64,000 nt of DNA from Apostichopus japonicus (lineage: Eukaryota; Echinodermata; Holothuroidea; Aspidochirotida; Stichopodidae), in contig NC_092581.1 in the NCBI RefSeq assembly GCF_037975245.1, positions 16,305,303 to 16,369,302 of the forward strand. The letters run 5' to 3'. Positions 25,685 through 38,366 of this stretch are shown in pieces (the first letter of the stretch is position 1; the number at the start of each line of letters is the position of its first letter). The position numbers were made by a program, and so were the translations under genes. The notes under the pieces were generated by a model. It was not told the DNA's origin. It worked only from the letters and a program-made list of their open reading frames with translations, and searched no databases.

Positions 25685-26035
25685 TGTGGGGTGAAGAGGG
25701 AGGTGGGTGGGGGAATGGAGGGAGGGATTAGAGAGAGGGGAAAAGGAGAGGAAGAATGGAGATTATCAGGTGTTATTTCTTGGTCCGATATTGTAGGGAC
25801 AACTACTCGGAAACTTCGTGGTTTAATAGTTCAATCGTCATTAATCCAGCAGAGGATAGCAAAATCACTGTACTACAGAACTGTTGAGAGAAATGTGTCG
25901 AGAGTTGTAAGAGATGGGAGTTAGAGATGGGAGTTATGGAGGGAAAGGAGGAATGGAGAAGGGTGGGGAAAGTGGGGGGGATATGGAAGAGGTGAGGTGG
26001 AGCCTGGAGGGAGAGTGACAAATTGGAGGAAAATT
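25685..26035. repeat. Interrupted GGA-rich low-complexity region
   Basis: Two purine-rich stretches (about 25685-25765 and 25910-26035) of GGGAGGTGG and GGGAAAGGAGG type are separated by ordinary sequence. A short motif recurs in both this region and about 25550-25640 (CGGAAACTTCGTGG versus AGAAAAGTTGTGG, and CAGAGGATAG), suggesting an old local duplication. Confidence 0.6.
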
Positions 26036-27442
26036 GGAGTGGTGCGTAAGGAATACACTGTATGAAATAGAATTTATTCAAATTTGTGTCCAGAGTGAAA
26101 TAAATAATGGTATATTATATATGGTGTCAGTCAGAATTCATTCTGATGTTTTTCAGAGAGGTTTATTGTCACTCAACTGTACATATATATATATACACTT
26201 TTTGAACTCTTATTTTGAAACATCATATTTTATATGGAAACACTGTGCAACATACATAACTGCCTTGCTTCCAGTCCGTTGTTCGCCATTATGTAATATG
26301 CAACAAACTGTACATCTATACTATCACTACTTTGGAACCTTGTCCTTGCAGGATATAGAGAATTTATGCACTTTTTGCAGGTATACACTATTATATGGTC
26401 ACACTTTAAGTTGGTGTCATTGCCCTTCTTGTACTTTGCTTTGGCAAATTGGCTTATACTTGCTTTAATACACTAGCTGTTGTGCTCTTAAACTTGATAA
26501 ATCCCCAAGTTTGTACACATCAGTTCACTCACTTCAGGGCACACAATAAAGGAAGAATTTATCACAACTGCATGAGCTCAAAAATTGGTGCAGTAGGAAA
26601 GTTGAAGTAGGAGGGTAATGCCTCAGTGGTGGTTGAACCTTATTTGGTCATATTTTTGGAATTATGAGAGATAAAGGTGAAAGGTCAACTTTCATAGCTC
26701 AGGAAGAGAAGGCATGGGGAAAAAGAAATTGCCTTCAGTTGTATTCTGGGTCAAATGGCATTGACTGCTAAAACTTATTGAGTCTTATACTTATTGAGTC
26801 ATATATACAGAACAGAGTAAGTTTTTGTTTTCATTATTATGGTAAATGTTACTGTAGGCCATTACTAAACTCTAGTATTTAATTGTCACTCTGAAAGTTG
26901 ATGTGACCAAAATTAGAATGAACTCTCCTGCTAGAAAAAAAAATAGTAACTGCAATGGAATTTATTTATGAAAATATTCATTTGCATGTTGCTGCATACA
27001 TGTAGAACGTATTGGTGAAAAGCACCAAGATCAAACGCAAGTCCAATTAACTGAACATGGAATACTAATACATGGGCCAAAAATTTTACAATTTTATTCA
27101 AGTGCTTAAACATGCCAGTTCTTAAAAAAATCTACTGGCTTAAATTAAGGTCTCACTGCAGACAGTTTCCTGAATCAAGACACACCTTGGTCACCGTAGA
27201 GGCTTTTGAGCTTAGCCCAATAATATTTGTTGATAATGAGCTATCATACAATGGCCTATGTTAGGTACAGAAATCATGTCGATTCTTTGACTAATGACTG
27301 TTAATGAGTTCTTAATGTCTACTGGTAGAAATATTGCCTTTGCCACTTTATCTACTAGCATAAAGCAAAATACACTGTCATTTAGCCAGTAAATAGCCCA
27401 CCCAAATTTGAAGACCTGCATGCTAGTTTAAATTTCTTGATT

Positions 27443-28019
27443 ACTTTAAAGGATTGGTTCAGTTGTCATACATGTTTATGTTATATGAAAGAGGACAATA
27501 AAAGAAACACAATGGTGAAAAGACTGTTCAAATATCTTTTTCGGTTAAAGAGATATTCAAGTGTGAAGTTTTATCAGATTGTGTAGAAACTGCTGAAATC
27601 TGACTAGCTGTGATGTCACATCCTCACATTCCTGGAAAGTCTTTGTTTTTTTCTCTAAATATTTTGTGATATTTCATGACTTTCAACCAAAAGATATATC
27701 AGGAGGTCTTATATTTGTCAAAGGAAGTATTTGAGATGAAACATCTGAAGAATTTTTGATTATATTATTTTCAAATGTGTTAAAAAATTGCAATAATTTT
27801 TAAAGAAATATACTCACAAATGTTAAGGAAGTGAGGATGTGACGTCACACCCTCACAGTAAGTCTTTCTACACCAGTCGGTTTTGAAAGAAATTTTGATA
27901 TCTTCTAAGTGTCATATCTCCTTAATAACAGAGCATGCTATCATGGTAGTTTCTTCACTGTTCTTTTTGTCTTTTTGTGCTCTTTCATACAAAATACACC
28001 TGAACCAATCCTTTAAAGT
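27443..28019. mobile_element. Fold-back element, 577 bp, 20-bp perfect terminal inverted repeats
   Basis: The termini are ACTTTAAAGGATTGGTTCAG at 27443-27462 and its exact complement at 28000-28019. Similarity continues inward (TATGAAAGAGGACAATAAAAG versus the complement of the right side), and an inner inverted pair exists: GTGATGTCACATCCTCAC near 27612 against GTGAGGATGTGACGTCAC near 27831. This is a MITE or fold-back structure. The outermost TTTAAA contains TTAA, which would suit a TTAA-targeting superfamily, but no target duplication is certain. No transposase is present. Confidence 0.85.
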
Positions 28020-30495
28020 GGAAGACAGAAAGTTGCAGTAAATAATAGTACTGAGGAACTGCACTGTAATAGTGAGATTTAAATGGCAGATCTATAATGG
28101 TGTGTTCAGTCACAATACAGAATATAATACAGCTCTTCAAACCATCTTCAAATATATGTACCTGTCCAAGTTCTTGTGTTCATATTGTGTAGTTAGGGCC
28201 TTAATTTATCACTTTGACCAGTCGAGAGGTCATTCTTGTTTCGCTAACCTCAAATATTTCCCTGTTGTCTCTAGGCACTCTCTGATTAGAAGGCATCAAA
28301 GGTTATTCAGTTTCACCCACACTTGACCCCTCGGACCACCTGCTGATGCTCTTCATCTTCAGTGGTGCACCTCAAGTACTGTACCCTCAGCCCTACCTCA
28401 TGATGGTATAATCCTGGAATAATCCCCCCCCCCCCCTTCGAATAATATTTCAATGGTGCATGCATACAAGCATGTTTTTACCTCCATGATACAAGGGAGC
28501 AGCAGCCTGGTGTAATGTATATTACTATATAGCAATATAACAATGTCAATGCACCTCAATAGCAAAGTTTTCCTGGTACCTTATATTTAGAAACTATTGA
28601 ATGTTCAGTTATTGAAATTGTAGGTTGTTGACTATCTCGCTCCTCACAGGTATGGTGACTGCTCTCAGGTTAGGGTACATTATGTCTCATTATTATGGAT
28701 CATCAGTTACTGGTTAGTACCTTATATTCCATAGAGGGCACACAGGCTAAAACTATGAGTAATACAGAGAAACTCATGAAGATATTTTATAGTCTAAATA
28801 GGTAGAATAGAGCTTGTCTTAGATTCCTAGGGCCAGTTTTGAGGATAACAAAATGTAGAACACAAGAATAAAGTCTGCTACTGAATTAAATCAAGGCAGT
28901 GTTTTATATGTGATGCATAGTTTTACCAACATACTGATAATTGTAACTAATGTAGGATTGTTATTGTGGACAACAAGAGCAATAATATGTATTATATACA
29001 TGGACCTGCGGCAGTCTAAACGCAAGAGCACTTAAGTTCTGTAGCTCACGATTTTGATACAATCAACTAGACCATTTTGGGTTTAGGAAATGCTCTTTCA
29101 TTCCACTTTGATCCATCCCTGTTCTTAAATGTGGATGCATCCAGGGTCAGCTTTATTACATCTCCAAGGGGCAACAAGATCTCTGGCATCCCCCTAAATT
29201 CTCAAATGTTGAACAAGGCCCAAAGAATATCATTTTATGGGCCTTTCAATTTGTCCATTTAGTTTTGTCCTAAGCTCTCATGTACCTTCTCACCTGTTAA
29301 ATTCCTTCCAAAGGGCAAGACATTTCTTTTCAACAGGTTAATTGATTTTCCTCTCGAGATCAAAATAGATTAAATTGATGAGAATTGATGTCCTCATCAT
29401 GGCCTCTCATGATCAGATGATTGGTCCATTGAAGGACCAAATGATGCATGTAAGGTACCTGCAGGTAAATCAATACTTGGGCTTGATTTAATGACAACTT
29501 GAAAAAACCAATGACAGGAATTGAGAACGGAATCTCAATTTGTTCTGATATGCGTGGTGGAAGTAACAGGCAGCTTGTGGGTGGGGATATCGGTTAATTT
29601 TGGAATATTAAGGGGAAGGGTTTTACTTATGAAATGTAAGAAATTAACACATTAAATATAAGCTTGAGCATTCTAGTTGCAAGGTGACTGACTATCTCAA
29701 CTCACTGAACCCATCCCTCCCATCCTCCATCAAAAAGCAAACTCTGTCTCCCTTTGAGGAGCATATATAGGTTTAAACAGGATTTGAGGAAAGGATTAAA
29801 TTCCCGTTCAGACCAAATTAAAACCAGGAGAATTTCAACATTGATTGACAAAGCTACATGACACTCTGTTAGAACTTTAAAAAAAAGCCATAATATAACT
29901 TTCAAATAAAAATTTCCTTAACATCTAAGTGTTGGCCTGTGACTAATTTTTGAGGTAGAAAGGTATCAAATATACTTCTAATACGTGGAAGGTGGTTGGG
30001 GGTGCATAGAAGTACTTTGTACAGCTCTTTGATCATTGTGAGATAGAGGTAATAAATTTAGCTTTGTATTTGTTCAGCCCTTGAAGGTTTCCAAAGCTTC
30101 CTTTTGAAAATAAGTACTTTTCTCAAGCGTCTGTCTTAAGCTTTTGGTTACTTTATGAGGGTCTTTCTGAAATGGGGTCATGGTTGTTGCCAAATTGTCC
30201 TAGCTTTAAGAGCATTAGTATTTAGGAGTGATAAATAGTGGTTGTCACCTAAACTATAAGCTTGTCCTGAACCATAAACTCACAGCAAATAAAGTCATTA
30301 TCTTATTGTGTAATATTCTTGAGAACTGTAATGCACACACTATAATTATCATAGCAGGACTCTAACTATGATATTAACTGTTTATTGTTCCATTTCAAAC
30401 TATCATTTGAATTCCATCATAGTTTAACAGAACTTTTTGAGCTTGCTGAATGCATTGTGCAATTATGTAATATATATATATATATATATTGTTCA

Positions 30496-30547
30496 GTTGC
30501 CTGATGATCGATGCGCGAGCCGTACCCGTGAAACTCCGAGTAGCAGT
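30496..30547 (+). ncRNA. Hammerhead-ribozyme-like motif (Penelope-like element type)
   Basis: The ordered core of a type I hammerhead is visible: stem I strand GTTGC (30496-30500), CTGATGA (30501-30507), a stem II region (30508-30529), GAAA (30530-30533), a minimal stem III CTCCGAG (30534-30540), the NUH site GTA (30540-30542), and the stem I partner GCAGT (30543-30547). Stem I can extend outward past an internal loop (TATTGTT with GATGATA). Stem II is imperfect: a T-T mismatch beside the core, CG/CG, an internal loop, then TGCG/CGTA around CGAGC. The motif sits between (TA)n tracts at 30469-30489 and 30581-30604. Penelope-like retroelements are known to carry hammerheads with very short stem III. 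Activity is unproven. Confidence 0.6.
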
Positions 30548-33335
30548 ATGATGATAGTTTAGTTAAGTATATTATGTGATAGATATATATATATATATAT
30601 ATATACATTCTTAGTAAAATCTATCCAAAAATTATTTAATTGGTAAATGAATCCCAGCAGTTTGGTTTATTGGTTGCTTTGATCTTGAATTTTAATAAAG
30701 GCTGCTTAACTTGGATCAGGTACCCTTATTTAATCTGTATAGATGACTATAATTAACAACCTAGAACATGTGTGACAAATGCACAGTACTACTATAACAT
30801 TTTATCTAACCATGATGATCTGGTAACTACTGTAGTGTTTTCATAAGTACACAACTTTTATCTTAATTACTTGTAACTTGTTTGTTCAGTTGATTAATTT
30901 GGAACTATCAGATTTTCAGTCGTGATTATTGGGTATAGTACATATCGTCTCGGGTAGTCTATTTGCAATGTGGAACAGCTATGCTGCGGAATTGTCACAT
31001 TAAAATGATTCATGATTGACATCATGATTGGCTTGCCTGATGGGATACTAGGGAGAAAAGTCTGAGTTTTGGAACCACGAACTTGACAACTCTCTCAAAT
31101 GGTCTAATATACCATGTGAAATTAATTAGGGAGTAACAAAAAACAAAATGTCAACCAGAGACTTTTTCTGATCTTAGTATTAAGAGATATATGCAAAAAG
31201 TAAATCCAAAGTTTCCCAAATTCTGTTTGTATCAATCCTTATAAAACAAGAAGAAAAAAACTAAATGAATAAAAATACATGTTGCAAAGTTTGAAATGAA
31301 GCTTGACTGGCCACTGTAAGTTTTTGTTGTAGCATTTATTTTAGAAACAAGAAAGAAAGAAAAGAGAGAGAAACACTTCTAGTAAAATAAAGCAAAATGA
31401 CAGATATCACTGATATTATTTCTTGAAATTTTACAAATAATGCAGAAAATCTGTCATAAATGATTTAACAATGAATGATTTAACTAATGTAAAGACACAA
31501 AACTAGGGTGATTTCAGGTGCAGCTAGAAATTCTGTCTCGAATACAGGTGTTTTTCTTCAGAGTGGTAGATTTGGAAGGCAAAAGTGGATTGGTCAAATT
31601 GGCGGGCAGAGCGCTAAATTGCTACCGTATTTTGGAACCTATTAGGCAGATGGAAAAAAATGTATAAATTTACATGGAGACAGGTAAAGAATCATAGTTC
31701 GTCAGTAGTCCAAACAAGCATTTCTGGAGAGTTCTTCCATTTTCAGATTAATTTTTATCATCTTCAAATTTTCTAGAAATTCAATTTTATGGTCACTCAT
31801 ATTAAAAAAATTTTGCAAGATGCATTATTTCTGCTAAAGTTCTGTTAACTGTTTTCACTAAATGAGGTTTTCAGTACACTCTTCGTTATTCCAAGGTCAT
31901 CCATATCTATAGGCTTGCACATCCGTAGCTGTACTTTAGAGGGGAGAAAAAGTGTTAGAACTTTTCAAGGTTACTCTTCTGGCTGTCCAAACTGTTTAAA
32001 TTTTTAAGTGTATCATGGAGGGGTTCCCCTTGTACAAAGGTCATTATTCATACATCTATGTTTTGTTAGTATAGTCTATCCATGCATCTAGTACTCAGCA
32101 GAAAGCCTGTAATGTCCTTCCTGGAAGCTACAATACTTAAAGATATTTCTCCATAATCTTGGTTTTTTATGGCTTCTTATCTTGGTTTCAGTTTTGTTCT
32201 CCTGAGGTAACAGAGTATCTTAATGATAGTTTGAAATGTAATCAGACCTTTGATGCTTCAAGGCAGCTAGAGGAGTTCATGGTCAACTTTGGAAATGTTA
32301 GTCTCCTTCAAAGAATTGTCATTCCTCAGGTTCTGCCTCTTCAGGGTCACCTTGTGGTCCGCTGTTTCTTGGGCTAGCACTCATAAAAATAAAATCATCT
32401 TAAAATTGGTTTCTTGAGATAGGGTTTAGAAACTAGATGTTTATTGTGTCTTCCTAACTTTTGAAAATAATCAAATTGTGGTATCAGATCTGTTTATTGT
32501 GCAATTCACTGATAACAGTGATAAGCTGATATATTGTGTTTTTGGCAATGGAAATAAACTGCAAGCCTCTTTAGATGGACAACTAGCATTTAGGAATACA
32601 CACTGAAATACTATGGCATAGATGATGAATCTTCTAAGCGTGTTTCGCTTAAACTGTCACAAGAAGTACGGGTCCTTCTGTGATCACAAGTTGAAATAAA
32701 TGTCTTTTAATATTATTACTGTAATTTCATTTTGGACGAGTAGAGCTCCCATAAAACAGTGATGAAACTAGTTGGTCATTTATCGTAAATTGGTATCTCA
32801 AGATGAGGAGTAGGCACCAAGTTGATCTTTAGTGCCACAGTGAAAGTTTGCATCCAATCGGGTGGGCCTCGACACTTCAAGATGGACTCTCATGCAAAAA
32901 GTGGAAATATTAAATTTATGGGAACTAAACGATCAGAAAAATCAATTTGGGCATTGTCAAGCTATTTTGTAGTACCATAGAACCTTGATACATTCATACA
33001 AACCCATAACTTTCATGTTTCCAGTTTGGTCTTTTAATCAAATCATATTGTTTCATCTGATCATGTCAGTATGATTGTGATGTTTAAGGTTTCGTTTACC
33101 GCATGGATGTGGTTTTAAGAACCTTCTCGCGGGCCACAACAATTTCCGAGAGGACCCTACTTTAACCCAACTGTGCTCTAAATTATGGCAAACTGTTTTA
33201 CACAAAATTCAATATCAAGTTAATTGTGTATCATGAAGAGTTTTCCCTGCAGGTCTTCGTCTCCACACATGACATCGATGTATAAATAAAAAACAGAAAT
33301 AAAACTTTTGCTTGCATTTCACTCTAGCTACAATT

Positions 33336-33357
33336 TCTTCTGTTAATTAACAGAAGA
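33336..33357. repeat. 22-bp perfect palindrome
   Basis: TCTTCTGTTAA followed by TTAACAGAAGA is perfectly self-complementary with no spacer. It extends imperfectly to CAAT...ATTG. No flanking 5-bp direct repeat is present, so it is not assigned to the hairpin insertion family. Confidence 0.9.
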
Positions 33358-34429
33358 TTGGCTAGGAAATTATAGACTCGTTTATAGATACTGCAGAAAA
33401 AAATGTAGCAATCATACTTTTATACAATCTTAAATGGCTTGCTTGTTAAAGAAAATCTTTTGTTTGATTACTTGAATTACTGAATTAGTGCATCGTTTTG
33501 ATAAGACCTAAACAATCTTCTTCAGTTCTTTCAGAGAGAGCTCAGTATTCAACTTGAAAGGAGCATTTCGCAACAGATGGCATTTTCTCATTTCAAACTT
33601 TGGACTGTGATCTAAATTAAGCTCATGGAAAATATAAGAACAGCTGGTCAGGGATATAAAAGTACCCTTCCTTCTATATATGTGTTTGAGAGGTTAACCT
33701 GCAACAATTAAAAAGATGTTATTCTTAGTAAATATACTCCGGGCAGGCTTAGGATAATAAAAGTCGAATAGTGGTTTGAATGGTATTTTAATGGAATATA
33801 CAAAAGTCAAATCAAAATGAAAATTATGATATTGAAGGTGAAAGTTCCTGATAAATTTGGAGAAGAATGTTTATATACAAGTAGATGTTATTCTATATTC
33901 ATGGTTTATTTACATGTTTGGTGGAGAAGAAATATATTCACGCTAAATTCAGATGTCTGTGCCCCCCCCCCATCCCCCCTCCTGTGTTACTGCTTCTTGT
34001 CAGCAAATATCAGTCTGTTCGCTTTAATAAGCCTGTTATGTACAGTAACTTTTGTGTGTTGTAATTATGTATAATGCTTGTTGGAACAGACTTTAGCCAG
34101 TATATTTTGTAATTAGAGCCAGTAGATTTTGTAGCCAGTAGATTGATGTAGCCAGTAGATTTTGTAAGCACCTGTAGTGTTGTAGGGTTTTTAGCAAGTG
34201 GATTGAAATTGTAGAAATTTTGAGCCTGTTAGAACTCAGTGCCTGTCATTTATGTTGCATGTAGTTATGTTGTTCAGTCATTACAAGTTGAGGTCAATAT
34301 TTATACAGGATCAGTGTTCCAAGATATGTTGTTTAATGATCGGCAACGGAAAAGCAAATTTGATAGGTTCTGCAGCATTCAAAGCAAATACATTGGAGTA
34401 AATATTCAGAAATGTACCAATATTACCTT

Positions 34430-34830
34430 TAATAATAATAATATAATAATAATAATAATAATAACAATAATAATAAATGAGACTTATATAGCGCCAAATC
34501 AGTAGACAAAAGTCACTGCTCAAGGCGCTTTACAAAGAAAGCAGATTAATTTACAAAAGAACAAGTGAAAAGATGGGTCTTAAGTAGACTTTCGAATGTA
34601 GAAAGTTTAGAGCATGTTCGAAACTGATCTGGTAACTTGTTCAAGAGATAAGAGCCAGAGTATTCGAAGCTTCTGTAACCAAAGGTCTTCCAGCGTGGTT
34701 TAGGAACAGTTAAATACAATTTGTTGGACGAACGAAGTGTGCGAGTTGGAATATATGGCAAGAGAAGTTGCGACAGGTACAAAGGCTGCTCCAGATGATG
34801 AGCACAAAAGGTGGAGTTCACTGACATTTT
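34430..34830 (-). mobile_element. 5'-truncated LINE: reverse-transcriptase C-terminus plus 3' UTR
   Basis: On the minus strand, 34827 to 34546 encodes about 93 residues ending the second ORF of a CR1/L2/Daphne-like non-LTR retrotransposon: YLSQLLLPYIPTRTLRSS, then VPKPRWKTFGYRSF, then LSTFESLLKTHLF. The family pattern is P.YL..L..PY.PSR.LRS ... VP..R.KTYGDRAF ... WN.LP ... L..FK..LKTHLF. The 3' UTR contains GCGCTATATAAGTC and ends in an (ATT)n tail (34430-34475 on the + strand). Everything upstream of the C-terminus is missing, as expected of incomplete target-primed reverse transcription. It is dead but relatively intact at its 3' end. Confidence 0.85.
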
Positions 34831-36652
34831 TGGGTACCAGCCTTGAAGTTCAAAGTTCTCTGGGAGATGATGTGACTAAATGTTTTCTTCTCATTACCGC
34901 CTGAAAGATTATCTGCGATCAGACTGATCCAGGGCTCGGATCTGCTATCATCTCAGAAATTCAACTTACCTGTTGACAATTCCCAGCTGAATTCAGCAAC
35001 TCTTAACCTTTCAAAGTGATTTCTGAGTACTTGTAGAGCTAAGTTCTATTTTAAGAACTATTCTCTAAACTGACAAAATATATATTTGTAATTTATATAT
35101 TTATGAATTATGATATGTTATATATTTATATACTGGCAGAATGTTAACGCTCTGTTTATAAGTGCGCCTTCTGTTAAGGTATGGAATGTCATTCCCATTA
35201 AATGCCATAGATGAATGGTTTATGGAGGGTTCATGGAAACCCACTTTCTTCACATTTGTGTGATCCCTTCCAGATGTTGTTGTCATAGTAGAAAATATTT
35301 TGCCAGTTGTTGATCTTCACATTCTTTGCCAGTAAAAAAATGGAAAGAAAAAAAGAACAGTTCATAAATAAAACATGTGTTGTATTATGGGGTATTATTC
35401 TTGTCCAAAATTAGGCCTAATTCGAGGTTTGGTTGCACAGCAATTGACAATGAGGATGACTCATAGATTTATGCATTCATAAACAAAGGTTCAATTTGAA
35501 GCAAATAATTTTATTAATGGACCATTTTATTTGTGAAACATTTATAAATAGTTCAGTTGATTAATAGATGCATGAAACTCAACAATCTGCTGTGAGAATG
35601 AACACATGTTGCTAACAACTTTTTAGATTTATGTTTTATTATGATTAGTTTACTACTTTTTTCAATTTCCACCAAACTGAGTAGTTTTCTACCTAATTTG
35701 CATATCTCTAATTAGGAACCAATCAAATAAGATTCTAGCGTTCAGCTCCAGCTGATGAAAGGTGATTTAAAATTTTACAAAATGTCATATAAAACACTTG
35801 AAATTCCACAATTTTCTAATTTCTCTTTCAGTTTCATATAGCTTATATACCTTTGGTTACTCAGAGTTTGCAAGGCGCCTTCCTGGAAACGTGTTTTTTA
35901 TTCAATTTCCCTTCTCATTTTCATTCATCCCAGCCTCTTATTTTCTGGAAGTGCACCCCTGTGATATACCTTATAAAATTTCTTTGAATTTATTGTGGTC
36001 TGTGCTTCATACTCTCAACACCAATTTTCTAAACTAGTCCCCAGGCAGTAATATCAAACATAAGTCACCTTGGATAAAATTAGTCCAAATGAAGTTTAAG
36101 GGTGAGTCATATTTCGTTATTAAATGTTCGGCAGTATATACATCAAGATGGCAATTTTCTTTGTCCCTGTATCTTCTCAATTCACTCCTCTTGTTACCAT
36201 CTTTGGAGTTTCTTATAATGGCTGGTATAGCTGTCAATTGATCTAAAAGTTTGTGGTTTTGTGGCAGAATCTTAGAATGTTGGCATAGCAGAATGGATGA
36301 GGTCCAAATTGGAATAATTTAAAATGTATATTTAGCTATGCGAAGATGGATTGGTGCATGATATATGTAAGTCTGTAATTTGGTTCTTCAGAAAATTTCT
36401 TTGTTTCTCGAAAGCAGGCTTTGCCATAAAGGACTACATTTAGCTCTTATCTGGTTTGTCTTTGTAATGTAGAACATTGGGTTCTGCTGGCTAAATTAAT
36501 ATTTTCTAGTTTTGTGAGATAGCATAAATCAGGCGAACAGTATTAATTTAGCCCCAAGCTCAAGGTACTTGCTGATATTACTCAATATATTTTAAAGGTT
36601 TTTTGCTGGATGGTTGAACTGCCTGGATTATACCTTGAAATATTCTACAGTT

Positions 36653-36693
36653 TTCAACCAGGGAGTTGTTATGGAAAAAACTCCCTGGTTCAA
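36653..36693. repeat. 31-bp hairpin (36658-36688) with 5-bp flanking direct repeat
   Basis: The perfect arms CCAGGGAGTT (36658-36667) and AACTCCCTGG (36679-36688) surround an 11-base loop. TTCAA is present directly on both sides (36653-36657 and 36689-36693). It is a close relative of the hairpin at 25289. Confidence 0.9.
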
Positions 36694-37954
36694 CTTTACA
36701 ATTACTTGCAGTGTGGAAAGATTCTCTAAGTGGCGTGTTTAGTTACTTGTTCGAAGTTTGGTCACAAGTGGCCATTATTTGACTTTCTAGCATATTTAAG
36801 GCTAAAACTGGTGACCTTAAACTGTGGGGTATTTTATGATACAGTTGAGTAGAGTCTGAATGACAGAAACACTGATTATTTAAGTAATTAATCTTTTTAA
36901 ATTAATATTAATATTATAGCTTATGTCCTTATCCTGCAGGTTATAAATATCAAAACTGTGTGAAACTTGATGTTTACCTCTAATATGCAGTAGGTGTGGC
37001 ATACGTGGGTTCCAATTTTCATGTTTACCCTTCAGTAGCTATGATAGGCAGTCAAGCACATGCATCACATTTTGAATCCACTTAAATTGCACTTAATTTC
37101 CAATTTCACCAAAAGCTAGCAAGAATTCCTTAAAATGAGATTGCAGTGGATCAAACTAAGACACACATGTTTCCAATTTTTATCTTTCCAATTGAAGTTT
37201 AATGAGCAAGTAATACAGAAATGGAATTTAATGCTTATTTTCCAACATGTTTTATTCATATACTTACTCATGTTTTAAAGTGCAATTTACTACACATCAC
37301 ATGGATGCATAAAGGAAGTTGGAAAACTTCAAAATGCTCAACATTTTAATTTCATTTTCTGAAATGAAACTTGACCAGTCAAGCAACATTTTTATGTGAA
37401 TTTAGTATATTAAAAAAAAAAAAAAAACTGTTTTTAATGATTGAAAGAGATTTTACTATACTCTATCAACTGATTCTAACATACTGTATATCAATAATGA
37501 TGGTGATCATGCATCAATGGTTATGTTTATTTACATGTTGCCTGGCGCAGCACATTTAGCATGCTGACACAATTTACAGAAACACGACACTCATTATCTA
37601 GAGTAACGAGGTTAATGCTTAAATACAGCTGTGATTCAACATTTTTAAAAGCTCAAGAAATTCACTTAGAGCCATTTTCTAGCCGGGCTTTATAATTTTC
37701 TATCAAGTGGCCCTGCCTTTTCTTTATTCTTATTCGACCTGTGAAGCATACTTCCTCTCAAATTATTTTGCGCTAGTCATGCATGCACACCACCATATCC
37801 TGTCATTAGAACAAAATGTTTGGAACTAAAGAGATGAAAATGTGGTTTGCCGGTAATTGCAGTGTGAAGAGGAGAGGATGAAGATTCCAGTACTCTTTAC
37901 ATGTACTAAAGACTGTGCAGTTCATTCTGCAATAGTCAGGGCAAAATTTGTAAT

Positions 37955-38366
37955 GGTCGCCAAGTCATCGAAGACCAGATTTCTATTCCAACAGCGAACA
38001 TCAGCTTTGGAGGTCATCTGAATCCATGGAGGACATATTGTTCTACATCAAATTCAGACTGCACAGTGACCCCACCCCCCCCCCCCCCATAATTGATAAA
38101 GTTATATCTTGCTTCATCAATTTTGGAGATATTGCAATAAAACAAAAATATAGTGGTAGGTAGTCAAGTAATTGAAGACTGACCAGATTTCTTTTCCAAC
38201 AGCTAGCTAACATCAGCTTCGTAGCCTGTCTGAATCAATGGAGGACATATTGTTCTACATCAAATTCAGATTGCACAGTGACCCCCCCTCCCCCACCCCG
38301 GTAATTGATAAAGTTATATTGTCCTCCATCAATTTGGAGATATTGCAATAAAACAAAAATATAGTA
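37955..38366. repeat. Tandem duplication of a ~205-bp unit
   Basis: Two copies (about 37955-38159 and 38160-38366) share CATCAGCTT, TGGAGGACATATTGTTCTAC, ATCAAATTCAGA, GCACAGTGACCCC, a C-run, AATTGATAAAGTTATAT and GATATTGCAATAAAACAAAA. They have diverged modestly. No coding potential. Confidence 0.9.

Noticed and set aside
32159-32377. Frame with a protein-like composition (VTEYLNDSLK, QRIVIPQVL)
   Set aside because: An acceptor-like TTTCAG precedes it, but no donor, homology or phase link to EVA1C is visible.
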